Shown piece after piece: positions 17,855 to 25,992 of a stretch of 64,000 nt of DNA. Every line of letters begins with the position of its first letter. Within the stretch, counting starts at the first letter, position 1. A program made the translations under genes and the position numbers. Under the pieces are notes generated by a model. The model was not told the origin of the DNA. It did no database searches and saw only the letters and a list, made by a program, of their open reading frames with translations. The stretch is from Pleurocapsa sp. PCC 7327 (GTDB lineage: Bacteria > Cyanobacteriota > Cyanobacteriia > Cyanobacteriales > Microcystaceae). The stretch covers positions 2,333,501 through 2,397,500 of the forward strand of contig NC_019689.1 in the NCBI RefSeq assembly GCF_000317025.1, given 5' to 3'.

Positions 17855-18727
17855 ATGCAGTGCGTCATTCACCGTCGAGCGCAGTTTTCAGCGAGTCATC
17901 GCTACTGGCTGCCAGAACTCGATGAGGCAGAAAACTGGGAGCGATTTGGGGCAGGTAGTCGATTTCCCGGACACGGACATAATTATGTCCTGTATGTATC
18001 TCTCGCCGGGGAAATCGATGAGTATGGCATGGTACAAAACCTATCCAAGGTCAAACGGCTTATTAAGCAAGAAGTTACCAGTCAACTGGACTATGCCTAT
18101 CTCAATGACGTGTGGTCGGAATTTCAACAAACCCTTCCAACAACAGAAAATATTGCTAGGGTCATTTGGCAGCGATTAGCCCCCCACCTACCTCTGGTTA
18201 ACATTCAACTGTTTGAACATCCCGATCTGTGGGCAGATTATAAAGGAAACGGTATGGAAGCGACTCTGACTGTTAAAACTCATTTTAGTGCCGCTCATCA
18301 ATTGGCTTTACCCGAATTGAGTCAAGAAGAAAATAACGAAATCTACGGCAAATGCGCTCGTCCCAACGGTCACGGGCACAATTATCATTTAGAAGTATCG
18401 GTAGTGGGAGAAATCGACCCGCGTACTGGAATGATAGTCGATTTAGGCGCGCTCCAAAAAGCGATCGACGACTATGTTGTCGAACCTTTCGACCACACTT
18501 TTCTCAACAAAGATATCCCTCACTTTGCTAAAGTCGTACCGACGGCTGAAAATATTGCCCTCTACATCGCGCAATTATTGCAACAACCCATTCGCGAACT
18601 CGGTGCGGAACTTGAGAAGGTTAAATTGATAGAAAGCCCGAACAATTCTTGCGAAATTTACTGCCGCCAGTTAGCTGGAGAGACAACTAATCTACAAATG
18701 AAAGAACCTGCTTTAGCGGCTGGGTAG
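17855..18727 (+). CDS. tandem double PTPS / 6-carboxytetrahydropterin synthase protein
   Basis: A 290-residue fusion of two 6-pyruvoyl-tetrahydropterin-synthase folds. The N-terminal copy (1-130) keeps the zinc histidines (SASHRYW with His15; HGHNY with His40 and His42), but where a catalytic cysteine is expected it reads FGAGSRFPGHGHNY. The second copy (135-275) has His148, YGKCARPNGHGHNY (Cys167, His173, His175), PTAENIALYI and the acid KLIESPNNSCE, all needed for activity. PTPS-family enzymes act on dihydroneopterin triphosphate in tetrahydropterin or queuosine precursor synthesis. The fused architecture suggests one active and one degenerate site in a pseudo-dimer. The product is not certain. 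Confidence 0.88.
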   Translation: MQCVIHRRAQFSASHRYWLPELDEAENWERFGAGSRFPGHGHNYVLYVSLAGEIDEYGMVQNLSKVKRLIKQEVTSQLDYAYLNDVWSEFQQTLPTTENIARVIWQRLAPHLPLVNIQLFEHPDLWADYKGNGMEATLTVKTHFSAAHQLALPELSQEENNEIYGKCARPNGHGHNYHLEVSVVGEIDPRTGMIVDLGALQKAIDDYVVEPFDHTFLNKDIPHFAKVVPTAENIALYIAQLLQQPIRELGAELEKVKLIESPNNSCEIYCRQLAGETTNLQMKEPALAAG

Positions 18728-18751
18728 AAACCGTTCAAAATAATTAAATTG

Positions 18752-18813
18752 AAGGGCAGAGTAGCGAACTGACAATTACTAAAGCCATCATTCGCTACTC
18801 TACCGCCCTTTCT
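18752..18813 (+). terminator. stem-loop terminator after the PTPS fusion gene
   Basis: AGAGTAGCGAA (18758-18768) pairs with TTCGCTACTCT (18791-18801), flanked by an outer GGGC/GCCC pair with a small bulge, then TTTCTT. It lies 25 bp after the stop. The opposite strand could use it for nothing obvious. Confidence 0.65.
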
Positions 18814-18961
18814 TGTACTGGAGAAAATAATTTTTTACAAACAAGCGATTTAGGTAAATAAGTTTTGGTTAGAATTTAAACAAAACGGAATGGAATGTTG
18901 CCATCTCCCTGGCTTGCTCCTCGCACACTCAAATTTGCTAGTGGCTATTGCAACAGAAACT

Positions 18962-19123
18962 TTACTTCAAGTGTAGGTAGGCAGCTTCTGCTTCTAGCTG
19001 ACGGATCAGTTTTTCGTTGCCTTGTGCTCTAGCGACTTCTAAACGATGTTGTAGACTCTTCCGCAAAGTTTCTCTGTGCGCAATCGCTGCTTCTGTTAAT
19101 ATTTGCTGACGATTTTTGTTCAT
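18962..19123 (-). CDS. small conserved-looking protein, 53 aa
   Basis: The frame runs from ATG 19123 to TAA at 18962-18964. It is rich in charged residues and predicted to be a single long helix (ILTEAAIAHRETLRKSLQHR, GNEKLIRQLEAEAAYLHLK). An alternative in-frame ATG lies at 19132. The codon use is like the neighbouring genes, with no internal stops. I do not recognise the family; it could be a small helical regulatory or ribosome-associated protein, but that is speculation. Confidence 0.55.
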   Translation of the reverse strand: MNKNRQQILTEAAIAHRETLRKSLQHRLEVARAQGNEKLIRQLEAEAAYLHLK

Positions 19124-19286
19124 AATGGACATTCTTTTTAAGCCAATTGATATAACCTACACCTCCAACATAACATTTTGGAGAAACCTAGTAGATTTTG
19201 TTACTGAAATTTCACAAACCTGACGGGGATGGCAATCCCAGGCTTATGCTTGGTAATACTAGGCTCCTAAGATTTCATTAAAACTT

Positions 19287-20105
19287 ATGTCGATCCCCGC
19301 AGACATGATGACTGACAATCGAATTATTGCCTTGCTGAGTGACTTTGGCTTGCAGGATGTTTATGTTGGCGTAATGAAAGGCGCGATCGCTCAAATTAAT
19401 CCTCAGCTAAAGGTAATCGATCTAACGCATCAAATTCCGCCTCAAAACATTGCTGCGGGACGGTTTTGTTTGATGAATGCCTTCTCCTACTTTCCTCCTG
19501 AAACTGTTTTCGTCGCCGTCGTCGATCCCGGCGTAGGTAGTCAGCGACGAGGAGTCGCAGTACAGTTTGCGGGCGGATATCTCATCGGTCCCGATAATGG
19601 CTTGTTTAGCGGCGTTCTCAGCCGGTCTCCAGCTATTGCTGCCGTCGAATTGACCAATTCCGATTATTGGCTTTCTCCTCATCCCAGTTCTACCTTTCAC
19701 GGTCGAGATATTTTTGCCCCCGTGGGCGCTCATCTCGCTAGTGGCGTTCCTCTCGAAAAACTCGGCTCTCCTATCGATCCGACAAGCCTAGTTGAACTAC
19801 CGCTAGGATTTTATAAGATGACGGAGAACAGTATCATTGGAACGATTCAGTATATCGATGTATTCGGTAACTTAATTACTAATATTCCAGCAACAGCCGT
19901 AGAAGACAAGAGATGGTCGATCGCGATCGCCGATTCGATCGTTCCTTGCGGTCGAACCTACAGCGACGTGAAAGTAGGAGAGATTATTACCCTCGTTGGC
20001 AGTCACGGATGGGTAGAAATTGCCGTCAATGGCGGGAGTGCCAAATCCCAATTACAGGTCGATTGGGGAGATTTAGTAGAAGTCGTTTACCAAACCATGT
20101 CTTAA
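19287..20105 (+). CDS. SAM hydrolase (SAM hydroxide adenosyltransferase, DUF62)
   Basis: A 272-residue member of the DUF62 family, which hydrolyses S-adenosylmethionine to adenosine and methionine; fluorinases and chlorinases are relatives. Landmarks are ALLSDFGLQDVYVGVMKGAI, IDLTHQIPPQNI, FVAVVDPGVGSQRRGVAV, GPDNGLFSG, FHGRDIFAPVGAHLASG, and YIDVFGNLITNI. The Asp of SDFG, the RR of SQRRG and the His of FHGRDIF correspond to the hydrolase triad as I know it. The extra loop found in fluorinases seems absent, so hydrolase is more likely than halogenase. Its last 4 bp overlap the 3' end of the convergent LuxR-type gene. Confidence 0.88.
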   Translation: MSIPADMMTDNRIIALLSDFGLQDVYVGVMKGAIAQINPQLKVIDLTHQIPPQNIAAGRFCLMNAFSYFPPETVFVAVVDPGVGSQRRGVAVQFAGGYLIGPDNGLFSGVLSRSPAIAAVELTNSDYWLSPHPSSTFHGRDIFAPVGAHLASGVPLEKLGSPIDPTSLVELPLGFYKMTENSIIGTIQYIDVFGNLITNIPATAVEDKRWSIAIADSIVPCGRTYSDVKVGEIITLVGSHGWVEIAVNGGSAKSQLQVDWGDLVEVVYQTMS

Positions 20106-20743
20106 AGCACGATCAAACCCTGTCGCAGTCCCAGCGTTACGGCTTCCGTGCGACTCGAAGCATTGAGCTTGGCAAAGATGGAACCGATGTGAAACTTAAC
20201 CGTATGTTCCGAAATGCCCAGACGCGAGGCGATCGCTTTATTCCCCAATCCCTGCGCTAGCATTTGTAGCACCTCAACCTCTCGCTGAGTGAGCGCTTCA
20301 GTTGGTTCGGCTGGCAGCGCCTGCGTCCGAAACGGATTGACGTTCAGCCAAGACTCGACAAGATTGGGATGCAAGACTATCAGTCCTGCTGCTGCCGCCG
20401 CGACAGTAGCGATAATCTCCTCTGGCGTCGCGGTTCGCGGGAGTACAGCCCGCACTCCCGTTGATAGGATCTCAATAACGCGATCGCCCTCCATTGGATC
20501 TATCAAAATAACGATCGCGGGGTCAGAGGTTTCATCCGAAAGTAACGACTCCCAAAAAAACTCCTCATCCGTTTCCCACCAATCCAGCAGGATTGCGTCG
20601 GGCTGTCGATCGCGATCGAGCTGCATGAGAGCGTTTAAATCTGAAGAACTCCCAACTATCTCAAAATCGGGCTGAGCGCGGATGATGCTCTCTAACCCCG
20701 CCCGCGCGATCGGATTGGTAGCATGTACCAATACCCGCGTCAT
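20102..20743 (-). CDS. LuxR-family regulator with degenerate receiver
   Basis: A 213-residue NarL/LuxR-type regulator. ATG 20743 overlaps the stop of the protease gene (AAATGA), so translation is coupled; the longer frame to 20815 is not needed. The receiver keeps Asp54 (ILLDWWETDEE), but VLVHATNP replaces the usual acidic pair near residue 8 and Arg103 (VLPRTATPEE) stands where the conserved Lys should be. Phosphorylation is therefore doubtful. The C-terminal HTH (ALTQREVEVLQMLAQGLGNKAIASRLGISEHTVKFHIGSIF) is intact. The three-gene operon suggests it responds to, or controls, the adjacent proteases. Confidence 0.85.
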   Translation of the reverse strand: MTRVLVHATNPIARAGLESIIRAQPDFEIVGSSSDLNALMQLDRDRQPDAILLDWWETDEEFFWESLLSDETSDPAIVILIDPMEGDRVIEILSTGVRAVLPRTATPEEIIATVAAAAAGLIVLHPNLVESWLNVNPFRTQALPAEPTEALTQREVEVLQMLAQGLGNKAIASRLGISEHTVKFHIGSIFAKLNASSRTEAVTLGLRQGLIVL

Positions 20744-21645
20744 TTTGCGTTGCTCCCGACAACGACGGTTCGCTCGTAGCACTTGCGATCGCGCAGAAAC
20801 TCTAGGAGAAAGCAATCGCCAGGTTGGGCATTCCAGAGAAAATGGGCTAGCTCGTTAGGAGTGCGAAAATATCGCCTATTGAGACTAATAATAATATCGC
20901 CCCTTTGCAACCCAGTAGCCATGGCTAGACTGCCGAAAGCCACCTCTAACACCAACCAGCCGATAACGCGCCCGTTTTCCCAGGGAACGAGTACGGGTTG
21001 CATCGTTACTCCAAGCGTTATGCGGTGCGGCGAAGCGAGGAAGCGCTCGACCTCATAACTGGGCACTACCAAAGCCAAACCACCTGCGATCGCTGTATTA
21101 ATCCCGATAACTTCACCCCTTGCGTTAGCTAGAGGTCCACCCGAATTGCCGGGAGCAAGTCTTATATCGGCAACAACCCATCCTTGTGATTGGAGATTGG
21201 GTACAAAAGATTTCTTGGCATATACCTTTGTCTGTTTTATCTTTCCTGTTGCTTCGCCATCGAGCGAATGGACGATTCCCATTGTCAAAGCGCCAGTCGC
21301 GCCGAAGGGATTGCCAACTGCCAGCACCAATTCGCCTACCCGCAGTTTACTAGCGTCTCCTATTGTTATGGTTGGCAGATCGGTTGCTTCCACTCGCAGC
21401 GCAGCCAAATCCCTTTGGGGGTCTTGCGCCGTTACCTCGGCCTCCAACACCCGCTCGTCTGCCAGCACGACAGTAGTCTGCCAACCTCGTACTACGTGAG
21501 CATTGGTAATAATCAAACCATCCGATCGCCAGATAGTGCCCGAACCGCTATTGCCTCGACCGCCACTTATCTGGACGGTAGAAGCTTGCAACCGTTCGGC
21601 TATATTGGCTAATTCTAAGGCTAACTCAAATGATGCGATCGTCAT
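20740..21645 (-). CDS. trypsin-like serine protease with C-terminal PDZ-like domain
   Basis: A 301-residue HtrA/Deg-like protein with a complete catalytic triad: ITNAHVV (His50), DPQRDLAAL (Asp79) and APGNSGGPL (Ser168). The last 80 residues are PDZ-like (GLQRGDIIISLNRRYFRTPNELAHFLWNAQPGD). There is no signal peptide, so it is probably cytosolic or associates with membranes through partners. It sits in the middle of a three-gene operon, 148 bp after a paralog without catalytic residues and overlapping the LuxR-type gene. Active HtrA-type proteases usually trim damaged proteins; the substrate here is unknown. Confidence 0.9.
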   Translation of the reverse strand: MTIASFELALELANIAERLQASTVQISGGRGNSGSGTIWRSDGLIITNAHVVRGWQTTVVLADERVLEAEVTAQDPQRDLAALRVEATDLPTITIGDASKLRVGELVLAVGNPFGATGALTMGIVHSLDGEATGKIKQTKVYAKKSFVPNLQSQGWVVADIRLAPGNSGGPLANARGEVIGINTAIAGGLALVVPSYEVERFLASPHRITLGVTMQPVLVPWENGRVIGWLVLEVAFGSLAMATGLQRGDIIISLNRRYFRTPNELAHFLWNAQPGDCFLLEFLRDRKCYERTVVVGSNAK

Positions 21646-21793
21646 ATCAGTTACCAGGCATTTGATTTTGGATTTTGGATTGGTGAGAGTTAATAGTTAG
21701 TAGTTAGTGGTTAGTAGGGGCGGGTAGATTTTAAAACGCGAGAGATTTACCTATACTCCTGGGATTTGCGAATTCCGACTTCCCCCATCTCCC

Positions 21794-22714
21794 TCATCTC
21801 CCCTGTCTTTCGCCGACAACTATTGCTAGTTCTACTAACTCGCCGCCGCGAATGAGTTGTGCTTTTAGAGTTTGACCGACACTTTGGGAACCTAAAAATG
21901 CCTGAACATCTCTTGTGTCCTTTACAGGGGTATCATCGAGAGCGACTAATATATCGCCGAGTAAAATTCCCGCGCGCTCGGCAGGTCCCTGCGGTTCGAT
22001 GCTAACGACCATCACTCCTTGCTCGGAAGATAGAGGCAGTTTGCTCTTGAGAGAGTCGGGCAAGCGAACGGGTTGCATTCCTACACCCAAATAGCCACGA
22101 CTGATGTATCCTTTCTCCAGTAAGCGATCGAGAACTCGATTGACGGTAGCTGCTGGAATCGCTAGAACTGTACCACGCGGCCCTGTGGTGGTAAAGCCAA
22201 CAACTTGACCGGTCGCATCGACTAGCGAACCTCCAGCGCATCCTGGATAAAGATTCAGGTCTAGACGGAGAAAGCGATCGATTAATCCGCCGCTCATGCT
22301 GCGCCAAGAACCGCCTGCCGTGCTAACAACGCCTAGACTGGCAGACAGACCGCGATCTCGCCCCCGACCGATCGCTAGAACGAGATGGCCGACTTTAAGC
22401 GATGCTGCATCTCCAATCTCTGCTACGGGGAGTTCGGCATCTGGCAGTTTGAGAACGGCTACGTCAGTACTGGGATCGCGCCCGATCAGCGTCGCGGGAA
22501 CGGTACGATCGTTAGGTAAGGTAACGGTGATGTCATCTTCTCGCCTAATCGTTTCGTCGGAAGTAACGATAATACCTTCTCGCCAGTGAATACCGCTTGA
22601 GGAAATGCGCCGCGCATGGACGGCGACTACAGATCGACCGACGCGATCGACAATATCGGCTAGGCTATTAGAAAGAGCCAATAAAGTACTCTCGGTTGTA
22701 GCTGATAAAGACAT
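21794..22714 (-). CDS. catalytically dead trypsin-like protease homolog with PDZ domain
   Basis: A 306-residue paralog of the next gene, starting at ATG 22714 after GGAGGAAAGA. It has the chymotrypsin fold framework (VGRSVVAVHARR, STDVAVLKL with Asp84, LVLAIGRG) and a clear PDZ domain (GYLGVGMQPVRLP, MVVSIEPQGPAERAGILLGDILVALDD). The catalytic His is gone (IVTSDETI, Glu54, in place of a TNAHVV-type motif) and Ser is replaced by Ala160 (PGCAGGSL). So the protein should bind peptides or regulate a partner without cleaving. Its operon with an active paralog and an atypical LuxR regulator invites a regulatory role. This is inferred, not shown. Confidence 0.87.
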   Translation of the reverse strand: MSLSATTESTLLALSNSLADIVDRVGRSVVAVHARRISSSGIHWREGIIVTSDETIRREDDITVTLPNDRTVPATLIGRDPSTDVAVLKLPDAELPVAEIGDAASLKVGHLVLAIGRGRDRGLSASLGVVSTAGGSWRSMSGGLIDRFLRLDLNLYPGCAGGSLVDATGQVVGFTTTGPRGTVLAIPAATVNRVLDRLLEKGYISRGYLGVGMQPVRLPDSLKSKLPLSSEQGVMVVSIEPQGPAERAGILLGDILVALDDTPVKDTRDVQAFLGSQSVGQTLKAQLIRGGELVELAIVVGERQGR

Positions 22715-22926
22715 TCTTTCCTCCAGAGATTGAGAATTAGATTCTTCTGTTCTCAATCGTGCCGTTGTTGGGAGGAAAGTGACATCGGGTATTTGGAGAG
22801 GACAGTACCTAGAAAAATGGCTAGGCGCGATCGCAATACTGTCACGATTGTTTCAGGATAACTGTTACTTCGATCTCTGACTACGAGCAGAAAGCTAAGA
22901 TTGAGATGACAAGCTTTTGGAGATAA

Positions 22927-23199
22927 TTTGCTATAGTTTCCACATCTCAATCAACTATCAGCGATCGCATCATTGAAAAACTCGATCGACTACCCCCATC
23001 CCAACAACAGGAAGTCTTAGACTACATTGAGTTTCTCATTTACAAAAACCAGCCCCGCAAAACGATTTGGGATAAGATTGACGAAATAGTCAAGGAAGTT
23101 CCAGAAGAAGTGTGGGATGAATTACCTACCGATGGCGCACAAGAACACGACCATTACCTTTACCATTACCTTTACGGAACCCCAAAAAAAGGACTGTGA
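22927..23199 (+). pseudogene. DUF2281-type antitoxin remnant
   Basis: The frame reads STISDRIIEKLDRLPPSQQQEVLDYIEFLIYK, the N-terminal pattern of DUF2281/VapB-like antitoxins, then KIDEIVKEVPEEVWDELPTD, and ends HYLYHYLYGTPKKGL with a TGA at 23197-23199. No ATG, GTG or TTG lies in frame ahead of the conserved block, only an ATA at 22933. A 12-bp tandem duplication (23151-23174, CCATTACCTTTA twice) repeats four residues near the end. Its stop overlaps the GTG start of the PIN gene (GTGA). I read it as a decayed antitoxin; a nonstandard start is possible. Confidence 0.6.
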
Positions 23200-23618
23200 A
23201 CGCTGTATTTGTCGATACTTTATATTGGATACTTTATATTGGATAGCGATAACGAACCCAAAAGACCAGTGGCATCAAAAAGCGGTTGAGATTAGGGAAA
23301 ATGATCTAGCCATTCGTCTAGTAACAACAGAAGCTGTCCTCATCGAACTGCTTAACTATTTCAGCTCTTATGGTTCTAGAATGCGTCAAGTAGCAGTAAA
23401 CATAGTGCGTGCTATCTTGAGTAGTGCCGATCTTGAGGTGATTCCTCATACTAATGAACTGTTTTTGTCGAGTTTGGCACTCTACGAACAACGCCTAGAA
23501 CAAAGGTTATAGTATGGTTGATTGCATTTCGATGACGGTCATGAGAGAGCGAGGATTGACTGAAGTGTTAACTCATGACAAACACTTTACGCAAGAAGGA
23601 TTCAGAATTTTGTTGTAG
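23196..23618 (+). pseudogene. PIN-domain toxin, frameshifted
   Basis: The GTG start gives NAVFVDTLYW, the expected PIN opening with its first Asp. A 14-bp tandem duplication (ATACTTTATATTGG at 23215-23228 and 23229-23242) then breaks the frame. The other frame continues ITNPKDQWHQKAVE and TTEAVLIELLNYFSS (the second acid). A further one-base insertion near 23505 (CAAAGGTTAT) breaks it again before YSMVDCISMTVMRERGLTEVLTHDKHFTQEGFRIL. PIN toxins cut RNA; this copy should be inactive. It pairs with the preceding antitoxin remnant. Confidence 0.8.
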
Positions 23619-23696
23619 TTTAAGCAAAGGAGTCAGCAGAGCGATCGCATGTATCGAGCGGTTATTGGTATGAGTTGCGATCTTTTGATGGAGAAG

Positions 23697-24035
23697 TTAC
23701 TCTAGTGCCAAATGAAGCTTTAAAGCTGCATCGACTAACTGCATTAATTCCTCTCTTAAATTTCCCATCATCTCCCCAGTAATTCGCTGTTTAGAAATCG
23801 TTCTTACCTGTTGCGCCTGAACTTTAGAAGGCTTGGGCAAACCGCTATCAGATGGCTGAAGAAGAACCTCAAAAGGGTAGACGCGATTGAGATTTGATGT
23901 AATCGGTAAAACTGTCACTGTAGAAGCAGCATGGTTATTAATATCATCGCTGACTATCAACACTGGACGGCGTTTAGCTATCTCAGATCCAACAGTGGGG
24001 CTAAGATTAGCGTAGTAGATTTCACCACGTTTCAT
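23697..24035 (-). CDS. mazF: MazF/PemK-type endoribonuclease toxin
   Basis: A 112-residue protein of the MazF/PemK fold: MKRGEIYYANLSPTVGSEIAKRRPVLIVSDDINN at the N-terminus, then VLPITSN and PKPSKVQAQQVRTISKQRI, the usual catalytic Arg/Thr region. It should cleave mRNA at short sequence motifs in growth-limiting conditions and bind the antitoxin made from the overlapping upstream gene. Length is normal. The gene has no sign of decay, unlike the PIN module next to it. Confidence 0.92.
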   Translation of the reverse strand: MKRGEIYYANLSPTVGSEIAKRRPVLIVSDDINNHAASTVTVLPITSNLNRVYPFEVLLQPSDSGLPKPSKVQAQQVRTISKQRITGEMMGNLREELMQLVDAALKLHLALE

Positions 24036-24246
24036 CAGCTAACCCATCCGCAACTGTCAACTCCCAATCTGGATCGATTTCTTGAGAGGCTTCTCTGTAA
24101 GCTTCTTCTAATTCTCGTTCTTGTAATAAGGTTAAAGCTTCCTCAATCACTTGAGAGCGAGATTTACATCCTTTGGCAACCCTATAACTCTCAATAAACC
24201 TTACTAGGGAAGGTGATAAGGAAATTGATAATTTTTGCGACTGCAT
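24022..24246 (-). CDS. ribbon-helix-helix antitoxin partner of MazF
   Basis: A 74-residue protein with a CopG/RHH N-terminus (KLSISLSPSLVRFIESYRVAKGCKSRSQVIEEALTLL) that should bind DNA as a dimer and repress its own operon. The acidic C-terminus (ELEEAYREASQEIDPDWELTVADGLADETW) is the likely toxin-binding tail. It overlaps mazF by 14 bp, so the two are translationally coupled, antitoxin first. Start ATG 24246. Confidence 0.88.
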   Translation of the reverse strand: MQSQKLSISLSPSLVRFIESYRVAKGCKSRSQVIEEALTLLQERELEEAYREASQEIDPDWELTVADGLADETW

Positions 24247-24663
24247 AGTATTACTAAACAGTAAGTAAGAAATTTCCTACTAAAAATTCTATCCCACCTC
24301 AGATATCTAAATCGAAGAATCGCGATCGCCTTCATCGAGGACTTTTTAACCCCAATGAGTCGAGAACAAATGTATTACTGTATAGAGGATCGGCGATCGC
24401 CAAGTAATTGAGGTATTAATACACTATCTAGATAGCTTAGCTCACTCTGGCAATCAAAACTAAAAATTAGCGCTCGCTTCAATAGCAAGGTAGTATAAGA
24501 TCTTTGCTTACGATCGCGCTGTCTGCCTTACTCATGGAGGATTTCAGTGTCTCGGTTGAAAAAACTGAGAATTTTTTTCACAACGCGATCGTTTTTGAGA
24601 AGGAAATGGGTAATTTAAATAGCAAGGTAACTCAAAAGAGCAACCAGAGCGATCGCAGGCAGT
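24247..24663. other. intergenic region, 417 bp
   Basis: It lies between the divergent antitoxin gene and the wzt fragment. Several GCGATCGC-like sites lie in it. A 61-codon frame at 24504-24689 has no family resemblance and overlaps the wzt fragment, so I left it out. Probably promoter DNA plus remnants of rearrangement. Confidence 0.35.
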
Positions 24664-24880
24664 ATGTCAGATCCAATCATTCGGGTTGAAAATCTAGGGA
24701 AAAAGTATATTATCGGTCATCAGAGTGAAGGGCGATCGAAGTATGTTGCGCTACGGGATGTGATTGCTAATGGTGCGAAGTCACTGGTTCAAAGAATCCA
24801 AAATCCAAAACCCAAAATCCAAAATCAGTATGGGAGTTTTGGGCGCTTAAGGATTTCTCGTTTGAGATTAAATATTTATT
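24664..24880 (+). pseudogene. N-terminal fragment of a polysaccharide ABC exporter ATPase (Wzt-like)
   Basis: The frame begins MSDPIIRVENLGKKYIIGHQSE and SKYVALRDVIANGAKSLVQRI, the typical N-terminus of Wzt/TagH-type ATP-binding subunits, which precedes the Walker A loop. Near 24830 one frame shift occurs, after which another frame reads EFWALKDFSFEIK, the expected continuation. Then similarity ends before the Walker A motif. So this is a truncated and frameshifted remnant of a polysaccharide export gene, cut off shortly before the GT2 gene. Confidence 0.75.
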
Positions 24881-24904
24881 AATTTCAGGTTAATTGATTA
24901 AAAA

Positions 24905-25729
24905 ATGACGGATCGATCGCCAAAAATTTCAATTATTACTCCATCTTATAATCAAGGCAAATTTATAGAATCTGCCATTCAAAGTGTCTTACGACAAAAT
25001 CATTCTAATTTTGAACATATTATTATTGATAATTGTTCTCAAGATCAAACCAAAGAAATTGTAAAAAAATATAACCATTTAGTTTGGATATCCGAACCAG
25101 ACAAAGGACAAAGTGATGCTTTAAATAAAGGTTTTAAAATAGCTACAGGAGATTTGATTGGATGGTTAAATGCTGATGATTTATATCTTCCTTACTGTTT
25201 TTTTAATGTTGGAAATTATTATTTAAACAATTTAGATATTGATATTTTTTATGGCAACTATCGATGGATTGATGAGACAGGAAAATTGCTACAGTTGAGA
25301 CAAGAATTAGATTTGGATCTCTTTATTTTGAAGTATCTTCACGTTCACTATATTCCTACTGCTTCTGTCTTTTTTAGAAGAAAAATTTTTGAAGAAGACA
25401 ATTATTTAGATACTTCATACAATTATGCAATGGATTACGAATTTTTTCTGCGTTTAGCATTAAAAGGTTATAAATTCGCTCGTATTCCTGCTTATTTGGC
25501 AGATTTTCGCTGGCATTCTTCAAGCAAATCAACCCAGCACGCACAAGCACAAATAGAAGAAAAAGAAAAAGCTTTATTGATTTATGATTGCAATTTACAA
25601 AAAGTACCTTTAAAATCAAGAAACTTGATTAGATTTTTTTTAAAAATTATGGCAATGAGCAAGCGCTATTTGTTGAAATTATTTAAAGGTTATTATTTTC
25701 AACAATGGAATGTATACAAGAGGATTTAA
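24905..25729 (+). CDS. family 2 glycosyltransferase
   Basis: A 274-residue GT-A enzyme: ISIITPSYNQGKFIESAIQSVLRQN, NCSQDQTKEIV, EPDKGQSDALNKGFKIATGDLIGWLNADD (the DxD-like metal site) and YNYAMDYEFFLRLALKGYKF. It should transfer a nucleotide sugar to a growing exopolysaccharide or lipid-linked sugar. The gene is AT-rich compared with neighbouring genes, as often seen for transferred glycan genes. The sugar is not deducible. Start ATG 24905 lacks a strong ribosome binding site. Confidence 0.9.
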   Translation: MTDRSPKISIITPSYNQGKFIESAIQSVLRQNHSNFEHIIIDNCSQDQTKEIVKKYNHLVWISEPDKGQSDALNKGFKIATGDLIGWLNADDLYLPYCFFNVGNYYLNNLDIDIFYGNYRWIDETGKLLQLRQELDLDLFILKYLHVHYIPTASVFFRRKIFEEDNYLDTSYNYAMDYEFFLRLALKGYKFARIPAYLADFRWHSSSKSTQHAQAQIEEKEKALLIYDCNLQKVPLKSRNLIRFFLKIMAMSKRYLLKLFKGYYFQQWNVYKRI

Positions 25730-25992
25730 TATTTTTTATAATTAGATAAATAGCAGTGATTATTTTCTCTAGCTTTGAAAAATGAAAATTAAAATCTTGC
25801 TGAATTTTTTCTTCAAAACTGACGAAGTTTTGAAGAAAAATTGCGATTAAATAATTTTTTTTTAGCAAAGTGCTGCAATATCATTGACATAGATAAAAAC
25901 TAATCATTAACAGTTAATTATATAGAATGGATTTGTTTTAGCAAGTGAAGCTATATTATTTTAAATTAAAAACTGAAGTCATGAAAAATTAA

